A DNA stretch of 43,101 nt, from NCBI GenBank assembly GCA_030141605.1, contig JAQGDQ010001267.1, positions 1 to 43,101 on the forward strand, written 5' to 3'. Under the pieces are notes generated by a model. It saw only the letters and a program-made list of their open reading frames with translations. It did no database searches and had not been told where the DNA came from. The DNA is from Tubiluchus corallicola (lineage: Eukaryota; Priapulida; Priapulimorpha; Priapulimorphida; Tubiluchidae). A program made the position numbers and the translations under genes. This document shows, one piece after another, positions 1 to 10,108 of this stretch (position 1 is its first letter; the number at the start of each line of letters is the position of its first letter).

Positions 1-428
1 GTTTGATCAAGGAGCCAAGTACAGAAAGGCCTAATAACGATTTTTTTCATCCGACCTGAGTACATCATTACTACTACACTCAAGAAACTATTTTAGAAGT
101 TATTAAAATTTATATTACAAACCATATATTTCTACTTTCAGGACAGATAGTGGTAATTTCATTACAATGCATATTAGTAATGTGTATCACACAGTCTGTG
201 TAGTACAGTGAAATTAAGCTACAACCGTCTTGTAAGGGTTAATGGCATCCGATCTAGTAAAAAAATCTACCTGCACTATCTTTGGGATCGTGGCACGGAC
301 TTCAGCTGGATACACTCAATTAACCGCCCGGGCCGCACTTTCATTAGGTTGACAAATCTCTTCGCGGGCAGCACAAATTCTCTCTGCGGGCCGCAAGTGG
401 CCCGGGGGCTGCAATTTGCACACCCCTG
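1..428. mobile_element. hAT-type MITE, family A, cut by window start
   Basis: Right part of a family A copy: it begins inside the element and ends GCAATTTGCACACCCCTG. Its middle matches the copies at 30419 and 38592, including a segment (about 140-225) absent from the copies at 6378 and 10109. The open frames here are by-products of the element. Confidence 0.85.
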
Positions 429-589
429 CCATATTTGCATTATGTGAATGTGAATGGATTCTTGCACAAGACAGATGTTTTTAATAAAGATCCATCCACA
501 AGTGTTAACAACCGAAAATCTAACACGTACAAAATCCGTCATGACAAACAAAACTTTCCAAACATCTAAAGCTTGTATCAAATCATAAC

Positions 590-820
590 TAGAGGTGAGC
601 ATCGGACATTCAAATTCGACTCGAACGAGTTTTTTTTTAATTCGCATTCTATTCAAATCAAAAGTAACAGATTCGAATAATTCACCACTTCACCTTCACG
701 TACATTCTTTATCATTAAAATGTTTGAAACATCGTGCGATCAGCACCATCTAGTGCGCAATTTTGAAACAAACCACTAGTGTTTTTACTGTAAAACATAA
801 TCGTGGGACTGCTTTTTATT
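590..820 (+). mobile_element. Left end of a family B hAT-type element
   Basis: TAGAGGTGAGCATCGGACATT followed by TTCGACTCGAACGAG matches the ends of the element at 23386-23786. A matching right end was not found; AATTCGATTGGGACTC-type text at 1381-1420 may be a remnant beyond the repeat at 820-1352, which would then be nested in it. Confidence 0.5.
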
Positions 821-1352
821 ATTTTAATTAATCACTAGCAAAGACCCCGCAAAAAATTTTGCGTATAAATACACTCATCATCAATAATACGCGAACATCC
901 TACACAGTCCTCACTTACAACGCAAAGCCAGCCGCAGCAGCTGCCCACATCATCGTGTAGCCCTGTTTTTCCTCTTTCTAAAGAGCCGTATATCTCCTTC
1001 CGAGAGTCCCACCAGGCGCCAGTAGAATGTTTTATCCAGATGCTGTTTGAACAAAATTTCCAAAAAATCGAGAGGTGGGTACGGGAAAATGCCCATTAAG
1101 GGACGCCGTGGCCTTCTCGCTAATTCTAAATATGCCTATCACACCCACCGCTGAACGGGCTATCTATCCATGGCCAGCACCGCCCTCGGCCCGTTCCCGT
1201 TCTTCAGATCTCAGACGTATAACTTTTGCAAAAAACGGCCAAAAAATGGCCATAGATCGCCGCAAATGGTGCCGTCGTCGAAGCTGTAGCCTCGAATCTT
1301 ATATATATATATATATATTTAAAGCCCATACCAGTAGAATTAATATATACCA
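820..1352 (+). repeat. Dispersed repeat R1 with short conserved ORF, copy A
   Basis: Matches, in inverted orientation, 42303-43045 at the other end of the window. This copy lacks about 110 bp present in the other between GCAGCAGCTG and CCCACATCATCG. Both copies keep a short open frame reading RDAVA, ILNMP, TPTAERAIYPWPA and FAKNG. No known domain is recognised. It may be a non-autonomous element carrying a 5' gene piece. Confidence 0.6.
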
Positions 1353-1536
1353 TTTGAAAATTTATCCGAAAATTTAACTCGAATTCGATTGGGACTCAAA
1401 ACCTTGAAATTCGGTTTCACTCGTAAGTTAAGTAAAAAGTTGCTTTCTGCTACAGAATGTTCATCCCGAACAGAAACTCGATCCTCAGAAATCCGGTCAT
1501 CTTTTGAATACGCGTAAAAAATCCGGAAATGCCTAC

Positions 1537-1656
1537 CTTGTAATCTGCTTTTGGCAGGTCAACACCGGGAAACAGATCGGAGATGATGCCCTCAAATAAC
1601 GGAATGTCGTGAGAGAGAAACTTCGGCAAGTTCACGTCTAATATGGAGCGTAGCAG
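1537..1656 (-). CDS. Dynein heavy chain, local exon 14 (AAA1-AAA2 link)
   Basis: Residues 743-782, 120 bp, phase 0 at both ends. It reads [20 protein letters not shown], then [20 protein letters not shown], the link from AAA1 to AAA2 (L-P-K-F-L ... L-F-x-G-I-x-S-D-L-F-P-G). Acceptor is ATCATTTCAG, donor AAG|GTAGGC. The next expected exon (AAA2 with its own P-loop) is not in the remaining 1.5 kb. Confidence 0.97.
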
Positions 1657-2979
1657 CTGAAATGATTTTTGGCAATTTGCCAAGACCGCAAATATCAAAA
1701 AGCAGAAGGAAGAACCATTTCTAATCTCGTTGTTAAACACGATTGAAGACATGCTAGCAAGTTAAACAGATAAAGAAAGAAGTGTTAAGCTAAGGCAAGC
1801 AAAGGCAAGGCAAGGCAACACAAGGCAAAGGGATACGAAACGGTAAGGCAATACAAGAAAGGAAGACAATGAGCAACACGGTAAGGCAAGACAAGACCAT
1901 GCAAGACAAGAAAAGGCAAGGCAAGGCAAGGCAAGGCAGGTGAGGCAAGACAAGGCAGATGAGGCAAGACAAGACATATCAAGGCAAGATAAGGCAAGGC
2001 AAGTCAAGTCAAGGCAAGGCAAGTCAAGTCAAGGCAAGTCAAGTCAAGGCAAGGCAAGACAAGGCAAGGCAAGGCAAGTCAAGTCAAGTCAAGGCAAGGC
2101 AAGACAAGGCAAGGCAAGGCAAGGCAAGACAAGACAGACAAGGCAATGCAAGACAAGGCAAGGCAAGGCAAGGCAAGGCAAGGCAAGGCAGGTGAGGCAA
2201 GACAAGGCAGATGAGGCAAGACAAGACATATCAAGGCAAGATAAGGCAAGGCAAGTCAAGTCAAGGCAAGGCAAGTCAAGTCAAGGCAAGTCAAGTCAAG
2301 GCAAGGCAAGACAAGGCAAGGCAAGGCAAGGCAAGTCAAGTCAAGGCAAGGCAAGACAAGGCAAGGCAAGGCAAGGCAAGACAAGACAGACAAGGCAATG
2401 CAAGACAAGGCAAGGCAAGGCAAGGCAAGGCAAGGCAAGGCAAGTCAAGACAAGGCAAGGCAAGACAAGGCAAGGCAAGATAAGGCAAGGCAAGTCAAGT
2501 CAAGGCAAGGCAAGTCAAGTCAAGGCAAGTCAAGTCAAGGCAAGGCAAGACAAGGCAAGGCAAGGCAAGGCAAGGCAAGGCAAGGCAAGTCAAGTCAAGT
2601 CAAGGCAAGGCAAGGCAAGGCAAGACAAGGCAAGGCAAGACAAGACAGACAAGGCAATGCAAGACAAGGCAAGGCAAGGCAGGTGAGGCAAGGCAAGACA
2701 AGACAAGACAAGGCAGGAAAGGAAAGGCAAGACAAGACAAGAAAAGGCAAGACACGGTAAGAACAAGGTAAACAGCTGGGCGTAGTACAAAAGAAGAAAA
2801 TTTCCAGAAGCAATTTTCTTAGTGTTCACCCACCCATTTACTGAACAAGCTCAACATTGGTCACTAAAGTAGTTAACATCCTTGCTCGACTAAATCCCTT
2901 GACCTACAAATGATACATTGCCAAACGAATACTCGTAATCCTTTACAGGTGAGATTTTTACAGTTTTAATCAAACCTAC
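1657..2979. repeat. Pentanucleotide satellite (AAGGC/AAGAC/AAGTC), 1790-2760
   Basis: The intron between exons 13 and 14 is mostly a 5-bp tandem array built from AAGGC, AAGAC and AAGTC. A longer-range unit of about 252 bp is visible: the block GGCAGGTGAGGCAAGAC recurs at about 1935 and 2187, with a further partial repeat near 2475. Long open frames across it (for instance 248 codons) arise because the 5-bp unit has no stop in any frame, and are not genes. Confidence 0.92.
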
Positions 2980-3103
2980 CAAGATGTCTTCATTTTCATC
3001 GGGAAATTTCAGTTTGAGGTTACCGGCTGCAGCGAGCACGGCTTTCACAGCTCTCATGCCGTAATCGTAGTGGAACTGAGATGACAGCTGTTCTGAACAC
3101 AGC
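2980..3103 (-). CDS. Dynein heavy chain, local exon 13 (AAA1 small domain)
   Basis: Residues 701-742, 124 bp, starting with the last base of Arg-701. It reads [20 protein letters not shown], then [28 protein letters not shown] and A-A-G-x-L are the alpha-helical small subdomain of AAA1. Acceptor is TTTTCTCTGTAG, donor TTG|GTAGGT. Confidence 0.97.
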
Positions 3104-3240
3104 CTACAGAGAAAAGGAGAAGACATATGTATTCTGTGCAGAGCTAAACAATTGCAAGTACAATAAAAAAAGTTCTTGGTCACACGGCAGAACAAAATCT
3201 TCTCTGTTCAGATTCTTAAAATGAGCTTTTCTAATGCTAA

Positions 3241-3698
3241 CCCTTTCATACCCGTTATATCCTGTGGGATACAGGAATTTTCTCTGCCTTTAAAATTAAT
3301 AAAATTTTAAAACTGACAGTTATTTGATCTGTTAATAGTTATTTTGATTTAAGCCAATACCAATAGACTAAAAATAGTGATAAAATGGCAAACTAGAAAA
3401 TCTACATGGCATAAAAAACTGCGCAAGGTACAGTACTTTAGAGACGACTTTGTACAGATCAGCATAGCATGCATACTAAATGTCTTAAATACTTTAAAAA
3501 ATTATCAGCAGTTGCAAAATGAAGCACATTTTATGCTTCCATTGAATCCCAATGTATCCCGTGGGATACAGGCTATATTTGGCACGCGGGCACAGGTAGA
3601 AAAAAATTATTATGTGTGTAAACAAGATGGACATACTGAACAAAAGTACCAAGCCAAAAATTTTTTTCTTATTAAAAAATAATTTGGGACTGAAAGGG
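3241..3698. mobile_element. piggyBac-like MITE
   Basis: Ends CCCTTTCATACCCG and its inverse (TGAAAGGG), with TTAA on the right (3699-3702) and CTAA (worn TTAA) on the left. CCCTTT ends with TTAA targets are typical of piggyBac elements. Two subterminal copies of a near-palindrome, TATCC(T/C)GTGGGATACAGG, lie near 3257 and 3556. No transposase. Confidence 0.7.
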
Positions 3699-3702
3699 TT
3701 AA

Positions 3703-4325
3703 AGTAATACCATGAGACAGACATTAAAACGAGCAAGAGACGACATCTTAGAATATGTGTTTTAGACGGTATGTGAAATATAACTGATGTAATCGTAATT
3801 GGTTGATCATACTTTTAACAACACATGTACACACAGCAGTGTGCGTTGCGTTGTGAATGCGTGTTGTGGTTTGGTATAACATTATTGTAATGACTGGCTT
3901 GGGACGAATCATTATTGAGAGAGGTAGGGGGTGACAGGTTGTGGTTTAGAATGATGGGTAGAGGGTACGCGCTTCTGATAACGACAAATGGACTCGAATA
4001 AATCTATTTCTAAGAAGATTGGTGCTACAATATGTCTGAATAGGGTGGTGCTGTAACACACCACGAGAAGTTATTGTCAAATTTGCAAACGTCAAAGTGG
4101 CCCAGGTGAAATGCAACTACGTAGTGAAAGGGTTAATAACAGTTGTTTGCAATGTAAGTTCTTAAAACTTTGGTACACTCAATTCAGTGGACTTATCATC
4201 AATACAGCTAACAATTTGCCAGCCCTGTATATCCCCGTATTTGAGCCAGACTGTGATAGGTTGCATTGTTGCACAGTTAAAAAGCAACAATGCAGTGAAA
4301 GGGTTAAGCAGAAACATCACCGTAC
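3703..4325. other. Intron 12 remainder: two isolated AAAGGGTTAA ends, hairpin
   Basis: AGTGAAAGGGTTAA occurs at 4123-4136 and again at 4294-4307 in the same orientation, like right ends of piggyBac-type elements, but no matching left ends are found. TGCATTGTTGC (4262) and GCAACAATGCA form a perfect 11-bp stem beside the second. The rest is not recognised. Confidence 0.45.
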
Positions 4326-4594
4326 CTATAAGTGGTCACAATTTTCACTGACAAGTTTCTCGCGTCGATGAAGCCATACGAGTACAAGGATATCTCTCCG
4401 ATCATCGCGTAATCCGGCACCATCATGGCCACGGTGCGGAACAGGACCTTCAGGTTATCCGGTAGCTCGGAACGTCCGGCGTAACCCGGATTCATCGTTA
4501 TGCAAACGTAACAGTTCGGATTTAGTTTGAGCTCCGTGCCTTCGAACATGAAAATGTCTAAGTTGCCTTGGACTGCTCTTATTATACACAGTAT
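4326..4594 (-). CDS. Dynein heavy chain, local exon 12 (AAA1 sensor I)
   Basis: Residues 612-700 plus two bases of Arg-701, 269 bp. It reads [59 protein letters not shown] and [28 protein letters not shown] is the AAA1 sensor I region, invariant in dyneins. Acceptor is TTATTTTTAG, donor TATAG|GTACGG. A perfect 11-bp-arm hairpin lies 30-65 nt past the donor in the intron. Confidence 0.97.
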
Positions 4595-4987
4595 CTAAAA
4601 ATAAGAACAAAAAAGTACAAATATAAGATAAATTAAAATATCTTAAAATTTTAAAGATAGCAAAATGGACATAATGATTTCACTCAGAAACAATTGTGAG
4701 GTATTTTCAATGAGTTGCTGAGTAGTTCATAAATTTGTCATGGTTTTTGGTTTTTGATTTTTGTTTTTTTTGCTGTTGTTGTATTTTTGTTTTTGTATTT
4801 CTGCACGTTTATGTATTCTTTAATATAGTTGTGTTCTGCTGTCATTAGCGTCTTTTTGTTTACTGTATTTTTGAGAAGGGTTGATGACTCGATAATCTTC
4901 GGTTTTTCGCCACCCTTTCTCCCATGTTCGTTTGTATTTTTGTGTATTTTATTGTCAAATCATTGTATAATTATGGAGGAAAATAAA

Positions 4988-5400
4988 ATTACTATTACTG
5001 TTACTGTTACTGTTACTGTTACTGTTACTGTTACTGTTACTGTTACTGTTACTGTTACTGTTACTGTTACTGTTACTGTTACTGTTACTATTACTATTAC
5101 TATTACTATTACTATTACTATTACTATTACTAATACTAATACTAATACTAATACTAATACTAATACTAATACTAATACTAATACTAATACTAATACTATT
5201 ACTATTACTATTACTATTACTATTACTATTACTATTACTATTACTATTACTATTACTATTACTATTACTATTACTATTACTATTACAATTACAATTACTA
5301 TTACTATTACTATTACTATTACTATTACTATTACTATTACTATTACTATTACTATTACTATTACTATTACTATTACTATTACTATTACTATTACTATTTA
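4988..5400. repeat. Hexanucleotide array (TTACTG to TTACTA to AATACT)
   Basis: About 410 bp of 6-bp repeats in homogeneous blocks: ACTGTT (to about 5088), ACTATT (to about 5130), ACTAAT (to about 5196), then ACTATT with one AATTACAATT interruption. Block changes are single-base, showing local spread of point mutations. It lies in the intron between exons 11 and 12, preceded at 4735-4810 by a T-rich tract. Confidence 0.95.
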
Positions 5401-5469
5401 ATACAAACTTGAAATAATAGCCTCGCATTTTAGATAATAGACTTAGAAACGAGTAAAATGTTACTATTA

Positions 5470-5760
5470 CTAAATATTTAACGTGGTGCTTGGCTGTTGT
5501 GCGCTTGTACACACGTCTGAGACAACACGTGTGCATTGCTAGCGTCTGCTGCTAGGTAGAGAAAGTGCTGTTGCTCACACAGTTTGTTGACAGTTGTTAC
5601 GTGTTTAAAAACAGTGTACCGGCATTTTGTTGAACTGTGGCAATTTAAACTATTCCTAAGCAAAATATTTTTTTGTTTGGGATTTTATGAAGTTCATGTA
5701 TAAATTTTCGAATGTTTCTTCATTTAAACTTAATAAAAGTTTGATTACAATTACGTCTGA
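5470..5760 (-). repeat. Dispersed repeat R3, copy A
   Basis: Matches 15285-15490 in inverted orientation. Both keep an open frame reading NSLNCHSS, CRYT, VTT, NKLCE and FLYLAAD. No domain is recognised, and the frame may simply be chance within a young repeat. Confidence 0.5.
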
Positions 5761-5769
5761 TTGTTTTGT

Positions 5770-6370
5770 TTTACACGGTATTAAAAGAATGACTAAAAAT
5801 TTTCTGAAGCAGCATCCCCACTGTTAAGTTCAGTTTCTGGGCTTCACATGTAGGTGGCAGCACCTATGTAAACTTACCTGTAATTTTACCTGTGAAATTG
5901 TAAATTAGGTTGAGCCTCACTAAACACGCTTACAGAAGCCTCAGCAAACGTTAAATAATGTTTAGATAAATTTTCAAGTAATTATTTGTAGCGTCTTTAC
6001 CTGATTTGCTGTAAACCAGTATGACGTTCCAAGGATGTATTAAGTTGTTATAGCCGCACGATGAGAGTTATATTTACTTTTATTGTCTTAAATTATAATA
6101 ATGAGATCATTATACATTTGTAAGCAGTGAAAGCAGTCTAATTTATTATTTTCATTTTTTATATACAGAAATAAAGATTTCTGAGAACACCATATGCTAT
6201 GAAGGAAATTCTTTTGTGTTCCCGTCACATTCACTAATTTTAACTACGAGCAGCCGATGGAAATAAACAAACTTTGATTTCATCTGATTTTAAATATTCC
6301 AGCTTAAAATAACTCAGTAGACCATGTCCACTCTACGTGTTATTTAGCCAAAATGTATAAAAATTCAGCT
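5770..6370. other. Intron stretch, nothing recognised
   Basis: AT-rich single-copy-looking sequence in intron 11. I see no ORF of interest, RNA gene or repeat structure. Confidence 0.5.
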
Positions 6371-6377
6371 TGTAAAG

Positions 6378-6803
6378 CAGGGGTGTGCAAATTGTCTGAC
6401 CAGCCGGGCCACATTAAACTTTCCCGCAATTTCTGTGGGCCACAGGCAGTTTGATCAAGGAGCCAAGTACAGTAGTACCTAATAGCGATTTTTTTTGCAT
6501 CCAATTTGCGCACATCATTACTGCTACACTCAAGAAACTATTTTAGAAGTTATTAAAGTTTATATTAAAAACCACATATTTAGTCATGTCCGACAGTGAC
6601 ATAAAGTGACAACGGTCTTGTAAGGGTTAATGCCATCCGATCTAGAGGAAAAAACTACCCGCACTATCTTTGCGACATTGGTGCAGACTTCAGCTGGATC
6701 GCGTGGGCCGCACTTTCATTACGTTGACAAACCTCTTCGCGGGCCGCACAAGATCTCTCGGTGGGCCGCAAGTGGTCTGCGGGCCGCAGTTTGCACACCC
6801 CTG
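6378..6803. mobile_element. hAT-type MITE, family A, short subfamily
   Basis: Starts CAGGGGTGTGCAAATTG, ends TTTGCACACCCCTG; flanks TTGTAAAG (6370-6377) and TTTTAAAG (6804-6811) match in 7 of 8 bases. It lies in the intron past exon 11. It lacks a central segment of about 75 bp carried by the long copies. Confidence 0.88.
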
Positions 6804-6944
6804 TTTTAAAGTATACCTCGTAGTAAAAACGTACATTTCTAAACGAAACACAATTAGCAGAGAAGACAATCTCTTAAAGCGACCTAACAAAATAACAGGT
6901 AATGATTGCATGCAAGCTAAGAAAGAGTTAAAGAAAGTAAATAC

Positions 6945-7037
6945 CTGTTGTGCGACCACGGACAAGACCTCCAGCTCAATGCGGTTGAACTCGTCAAAAC
7001 ACGCCCACGCGCCGGACGATGCGAGACCCTTGAAAAA
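6945..7037 (-). CDS. Dynein heavy chain, local exon 11 (AAA1 Walker B)
   Basis: Residues 581-611, 93 bp. It reads [20 protein letters not shown] then [17 protein letters not shown] carries the Walker B aspartate and catalytic glutamate (about 595/596). Acceptor is GCGTTTTTCAG, donor CAACAG|GTATTT, phase 0 at both ends. A satellite array nearly fills the intron before it; a hAT MITE ends about 140 bp past its donor. Confidence 0.97.
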
Positions 7038-7139
7038 CTGAAAAACGCCAACAAATCAAAATCCTTTTTCTCCATTTTAGTCAAACTCTAAAAAATAAGC
7101 TTAAGTTGAATTAAATTAATCAGGAATACAGAATTAATG

Positions 7140-8938
7140 TTAATTAAAATACTTACTAAAATAAAACATTTGTCAACATTAGACTTGTTAATTAAAATCA
7201 AGCATTTGTCAACATCATAGGGTTACTAATTAAAATGAAACACTTGACAACATCAGATTTGCTAACTAGAATCAAACGTCTGTCAACTTTCTTTTCTAAC
7301 TAAAATCAAACGTTTGTCAACATCATAGGGTTACTAATTAAAATGAAACACTTGACAACGTCAGATTTGCTAACTAGAATCAAACGTCTGTCAACTATTT
7401 TTCCTAACTAAAATCAAACGTTTGTCAACATCATAGGGTTACTAATTAAAATGAAACACTTGACAACGTCAGATTTGCTAACTAGAATCAAACGTCTGTC
7501 AACTATTTTTCCTAACTAAAATCAAACGTTTGTCAACATCATAGGGTTACTAATTAAAATGAAACACTTGACAACGTCAGATTTGCTAACTAGAATCAAA
7601 CGTCTGTCAACTATTTTTCCTAACTAAAATCAAACGTTTGTCAACATCATAGGGTTACTAATTAAAATGAAACACTTGACAACGTCAGATTTGCTAACTA
7701 GAATCAAACGTCTGTCAACTATTTTTCCTAACTAAAATCAAACGTTTGTCAACATCATAGGGTTACTAATTAAAATGAAACACTTGACAACGTCAGATTT
7801 GTTAACTAGAATCAAACGTCTGTCAACTTTTTTCTAACTAAAATCAAACGTTTGTCCAACATCATAGGGTTACTAATTAAAATGAAACACTTGACAACGT
7901 CAGATTTGCTAACTAGAATCAAACGTCTGTCAACTTTTTTTCCTAACTAAAATCAAACGTTTGTCAACATCATAGGGTTACTAATTAAAATGAAACACTT
8001 GACAACATCAGATTTGTTAACTAGAATCAAACGTCTGTCAACTTTTTTTTCTAACTAAAATCAAACGTTTGTCAACATCATAGGGTTACTAATTAAAATG
8101 AAACACTTGACAACATCAGATTTGTTAACTAGAATCAAACGTCTGTCAACTTTTTTTCTAACTAAAATCAAACGTTTGTCAACATCATAGGGTTACTAAT
8201 TAAAATGAAACACTTGACAACATCAGATTTGTTAACTAGAATCAAACGTCTGTCAACTTTTTTTCTAACTAAAATCAAACGTTTGTCAACATCATAGGGT
8301 TACTAATTAAAATGAAACAATTGACAACGTCAGATTTGTTAACTAAAATCAAACGTCTGTCAACTTTTTTGTCTAACTAAAATCAAACGTTTGTCAACAT
8401 CATAGGCTTACTAACTAAAATAAAACATTTGCCAACATTAGATTCGTTAACAAATATCAAACGTCTGTCAACTTTTTTTCTAACTAAAATCAAACGTTTG
8501 TCAACATCATAGGCTTACTAATTAAAATGAAACACTTGACAACATCAGATTTGTTAACTAGAATCAAACGTCTGTCAACTTTTTTTCCTAACTAAAATCA
8601 AACGTTTGTCAACACTATAGGCTTACTAACTAAAATGAAACACTTGACAACATCAGATTTGTTAACTAGAATCAAACGTCTGTCAACTTTCTTTTCTAAC
8701 TAAAATCAAACGTTTGTCAACATCATACGGTTACTAACTAAAATGAAACACTTGACAACATCAGATTTGCTAACTAGAATCAAACGTCTGTCAACTTTTT
8801 TTCCAACTAAAATCAAACGTTTGTCAACATCATACGGTTACTAATTAAAATGAAACACTTGACAACATCAGATTTGTTAACTAGAATCAAACGTCTGTCA
8901 ACTTTTTTTTTGTAACTAAAGTCAAACGTTTGTCAACA
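7140..8938. repeat. 108-bp satellite, about 17 units
   Basis: A 108-bp unit recurs (7321, 7429, 7537 and so on), each made of three related segments of about 36 bp around TAACTAAAATCAAACGTTTG, TTACTAATTAAAATGAAAC and TAACTAGAATCAAACGTCTG. Each unit carries the palindrome CAAACGTTTG. Middle units are nearly identical; edge units are diverged, as expected of unequal exchange. The array fills the intron between exons 10 and 11 from about 13 bp past the donor to about 100 bp before the acceptor. Confidence 0.96.
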
Positions 8939-8951
8939 GTAGTTCTCTCAC

Positions 8952-9147
8952 CTTTCCCATAGCTAAGTAATCCAAGCCATCGGAACAGTTAAACACGACA
9001 CACTGCACAGCCAGAGCCTTGGCCAAATCTTTTGTCGTTTCTGTCTTCCCGGTTCCCGCTGGTCCCTCGGGAGCCCCATTCAAATGCAGATGAAAAGCGC
9101 CAATCAGGGTGCGGTAACAACGATCCGTTAGTGGCGTGATGACCAAA
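8952..9147 (-). CDS. Dynein heavy chain, local exon 10 (AAA1 Walker A)
   Basis: Residues 515-580, 196 bp. It opens [15 protein letters not shown], then [21 protein letters not shown] with the P-loop at about residues 543-550, then [20 protein letters not shown]1 is the main ATP-hydrolysing site of dynein, and this P-loop is intact. Acceptor is TTTTTACGTCGTAG, donor GGGAAAG|GTGAGA. The exon is boxed in by a pogo element 24 bp upstream of the acceptor and a 108-bp-unit satellite about 13 bp past the donor. Confidence 0.98.
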
Positions 9148-9172
9148 CTACGACGTAAAAACAATGGATATA

Positions 9173-9573
9173 CCGTATTTTCCCATCAGAGACCCTTTTT
9201 TGCTCAGAATTTTCACTTTAAAAATAGGGGGTCTCTTATACATGGGAGTAAGCCAACCCTTGGAGAAGTCTGCAGCTGGGTCCTCAAGGCATGGAATGGT
9301 GTAAAGCCAGAGGTCATTATTAAATCTTTCAAGAAGTGGACGGCACAGAGGACAATGCCATTTTTGAGCAGAGTGACTCCTCTGATGATGAACTGGCTGG
9401 AATTGCTGAAGGTCTGACTCCAGTTGATATTTTTGATGAGAGTGATGAGGAATTTAATGATTTCTATGATGAATAAAGTTATTCATTACCAAAAAACTAT
9501 TTTCCAGAATTTTTGCCTAAAAATTGAAGGGGTCTCTTATACACAAGGGTCTCTTATACATGGGAAAATACGG
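9173..9573 (+). mobile_element. pogo/Tigger-type transposon, internally deleted
   Basis: Terminal inverted repeats CCGTATTTTCCCAT and ATGGGAAAATACGG are flanked by TA on both sides (9171-9172, 9574-9575), the target of the Tc1/mariner-pogo superfamily. Between them lies the C-terminal end of a pogo-type transposase: TLGEVCSWVLKAWNGVKPEV then IIKSFKK, then a frame change, then GTEDNAIFEQSDSSDDELAG and onward to FNDFYDE and a stop at 9474-9476. The DNA-binding and most of the DDE catalytic region is missing, so it is non-autonomous. It sits 24 bp upstream of the exon 10 acceptor, antisense to the host gene. Confidence 0.85.
9342..9476 (+). pseudogene. C-terminal fragment of pogo-type transposase
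   Basis: The frame from GTEDNAIFEQ to FNDFYDE* (acidic C-terminus) directly follows the other-frame segment ending IIKSFKKW at about 9341. In intact relatives the two are joined through a short stretch beginning Cys-Gly, so a small deletion here shifted the frame. It cannot encode a working enzyme. Confidence 0.7.
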
Positions 9574-9579
9574 TAAATG

Positions 9580-10100
9580 TAATATAATTTTAAGCACAAG
9601 TAAAAAACAAAAAATACCAAGGTAACATTACAATCCAGTAAAAGATGCATCATCTGACCTTTGACCTTTTCACCTTAGAAGTTGAGGAGCACATTAAAAG
9701 TAATCACCTAGTCGAAACTGGTTAGTCGTTTGCTTATAATTATGATCATTTGTTTTTAGATGTTTGACAATCTAAAACTCAATGCTTTGCCATTTTGTCT
9801 TTTTTTGACTGAAAAGCATATAGCTTTTCTAATGCATGTTAAAAACAACCCACCAACTAAATTTTTGGGGTCTAAAAAATCGTTTCACAATTTCAAGAAT
9901 GTACTGCAAATACAGTATAAAGGTTATTTCAATCAAAGGTGCTATAACATACTAATTAAGTGCCTATCAAACTTTCACTGCTTTAACCAAATCACCCACG
10001 CTTGAGTACAGTTATCAGCAGACCTGAACAAAAGCGCCAACTCTTAAAATTTCATTATATATCCATGAGACAAACTGACAGCGAAGAGGGACTTGAATGA
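9580..10100. other. Intron stretch with a DR1-like word
   Basis: Nothing coding. TGACCTTTGACCT at 9655-9667 is a perfect direct repeat with one-base spacing (DR1), the binding word of HNF4/RXR-type nuclear receptors. The rest is AT-rich and unrecognised. Confidence 0.4.
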
Positions 10101-10108
10101 TGATACGT

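Noticed and set aside
208-447. 79-codon frame, also seen at 38808-39041
   Set aside because: It is internal sequence of the family A MITE; the shared frame follows from copy similarity.
1940-2686. 248-codon frame of K, A, R, Q, G repeats
   Set aside because: Produced by a 5-bp tandem repeat that lacks stops in all frames; overlapping frames are equally open.
4829-5536. Long T/I/V and S/N repeat frames on both strands
   Set aside because: Hexanucleotide repeat read in different frames; no gene structure.
7140-8938. CRISPR-like array
   Set aside because: There are no unique spacers; whole 108-bp units repeat, and the setting is a eukaryotic intron.
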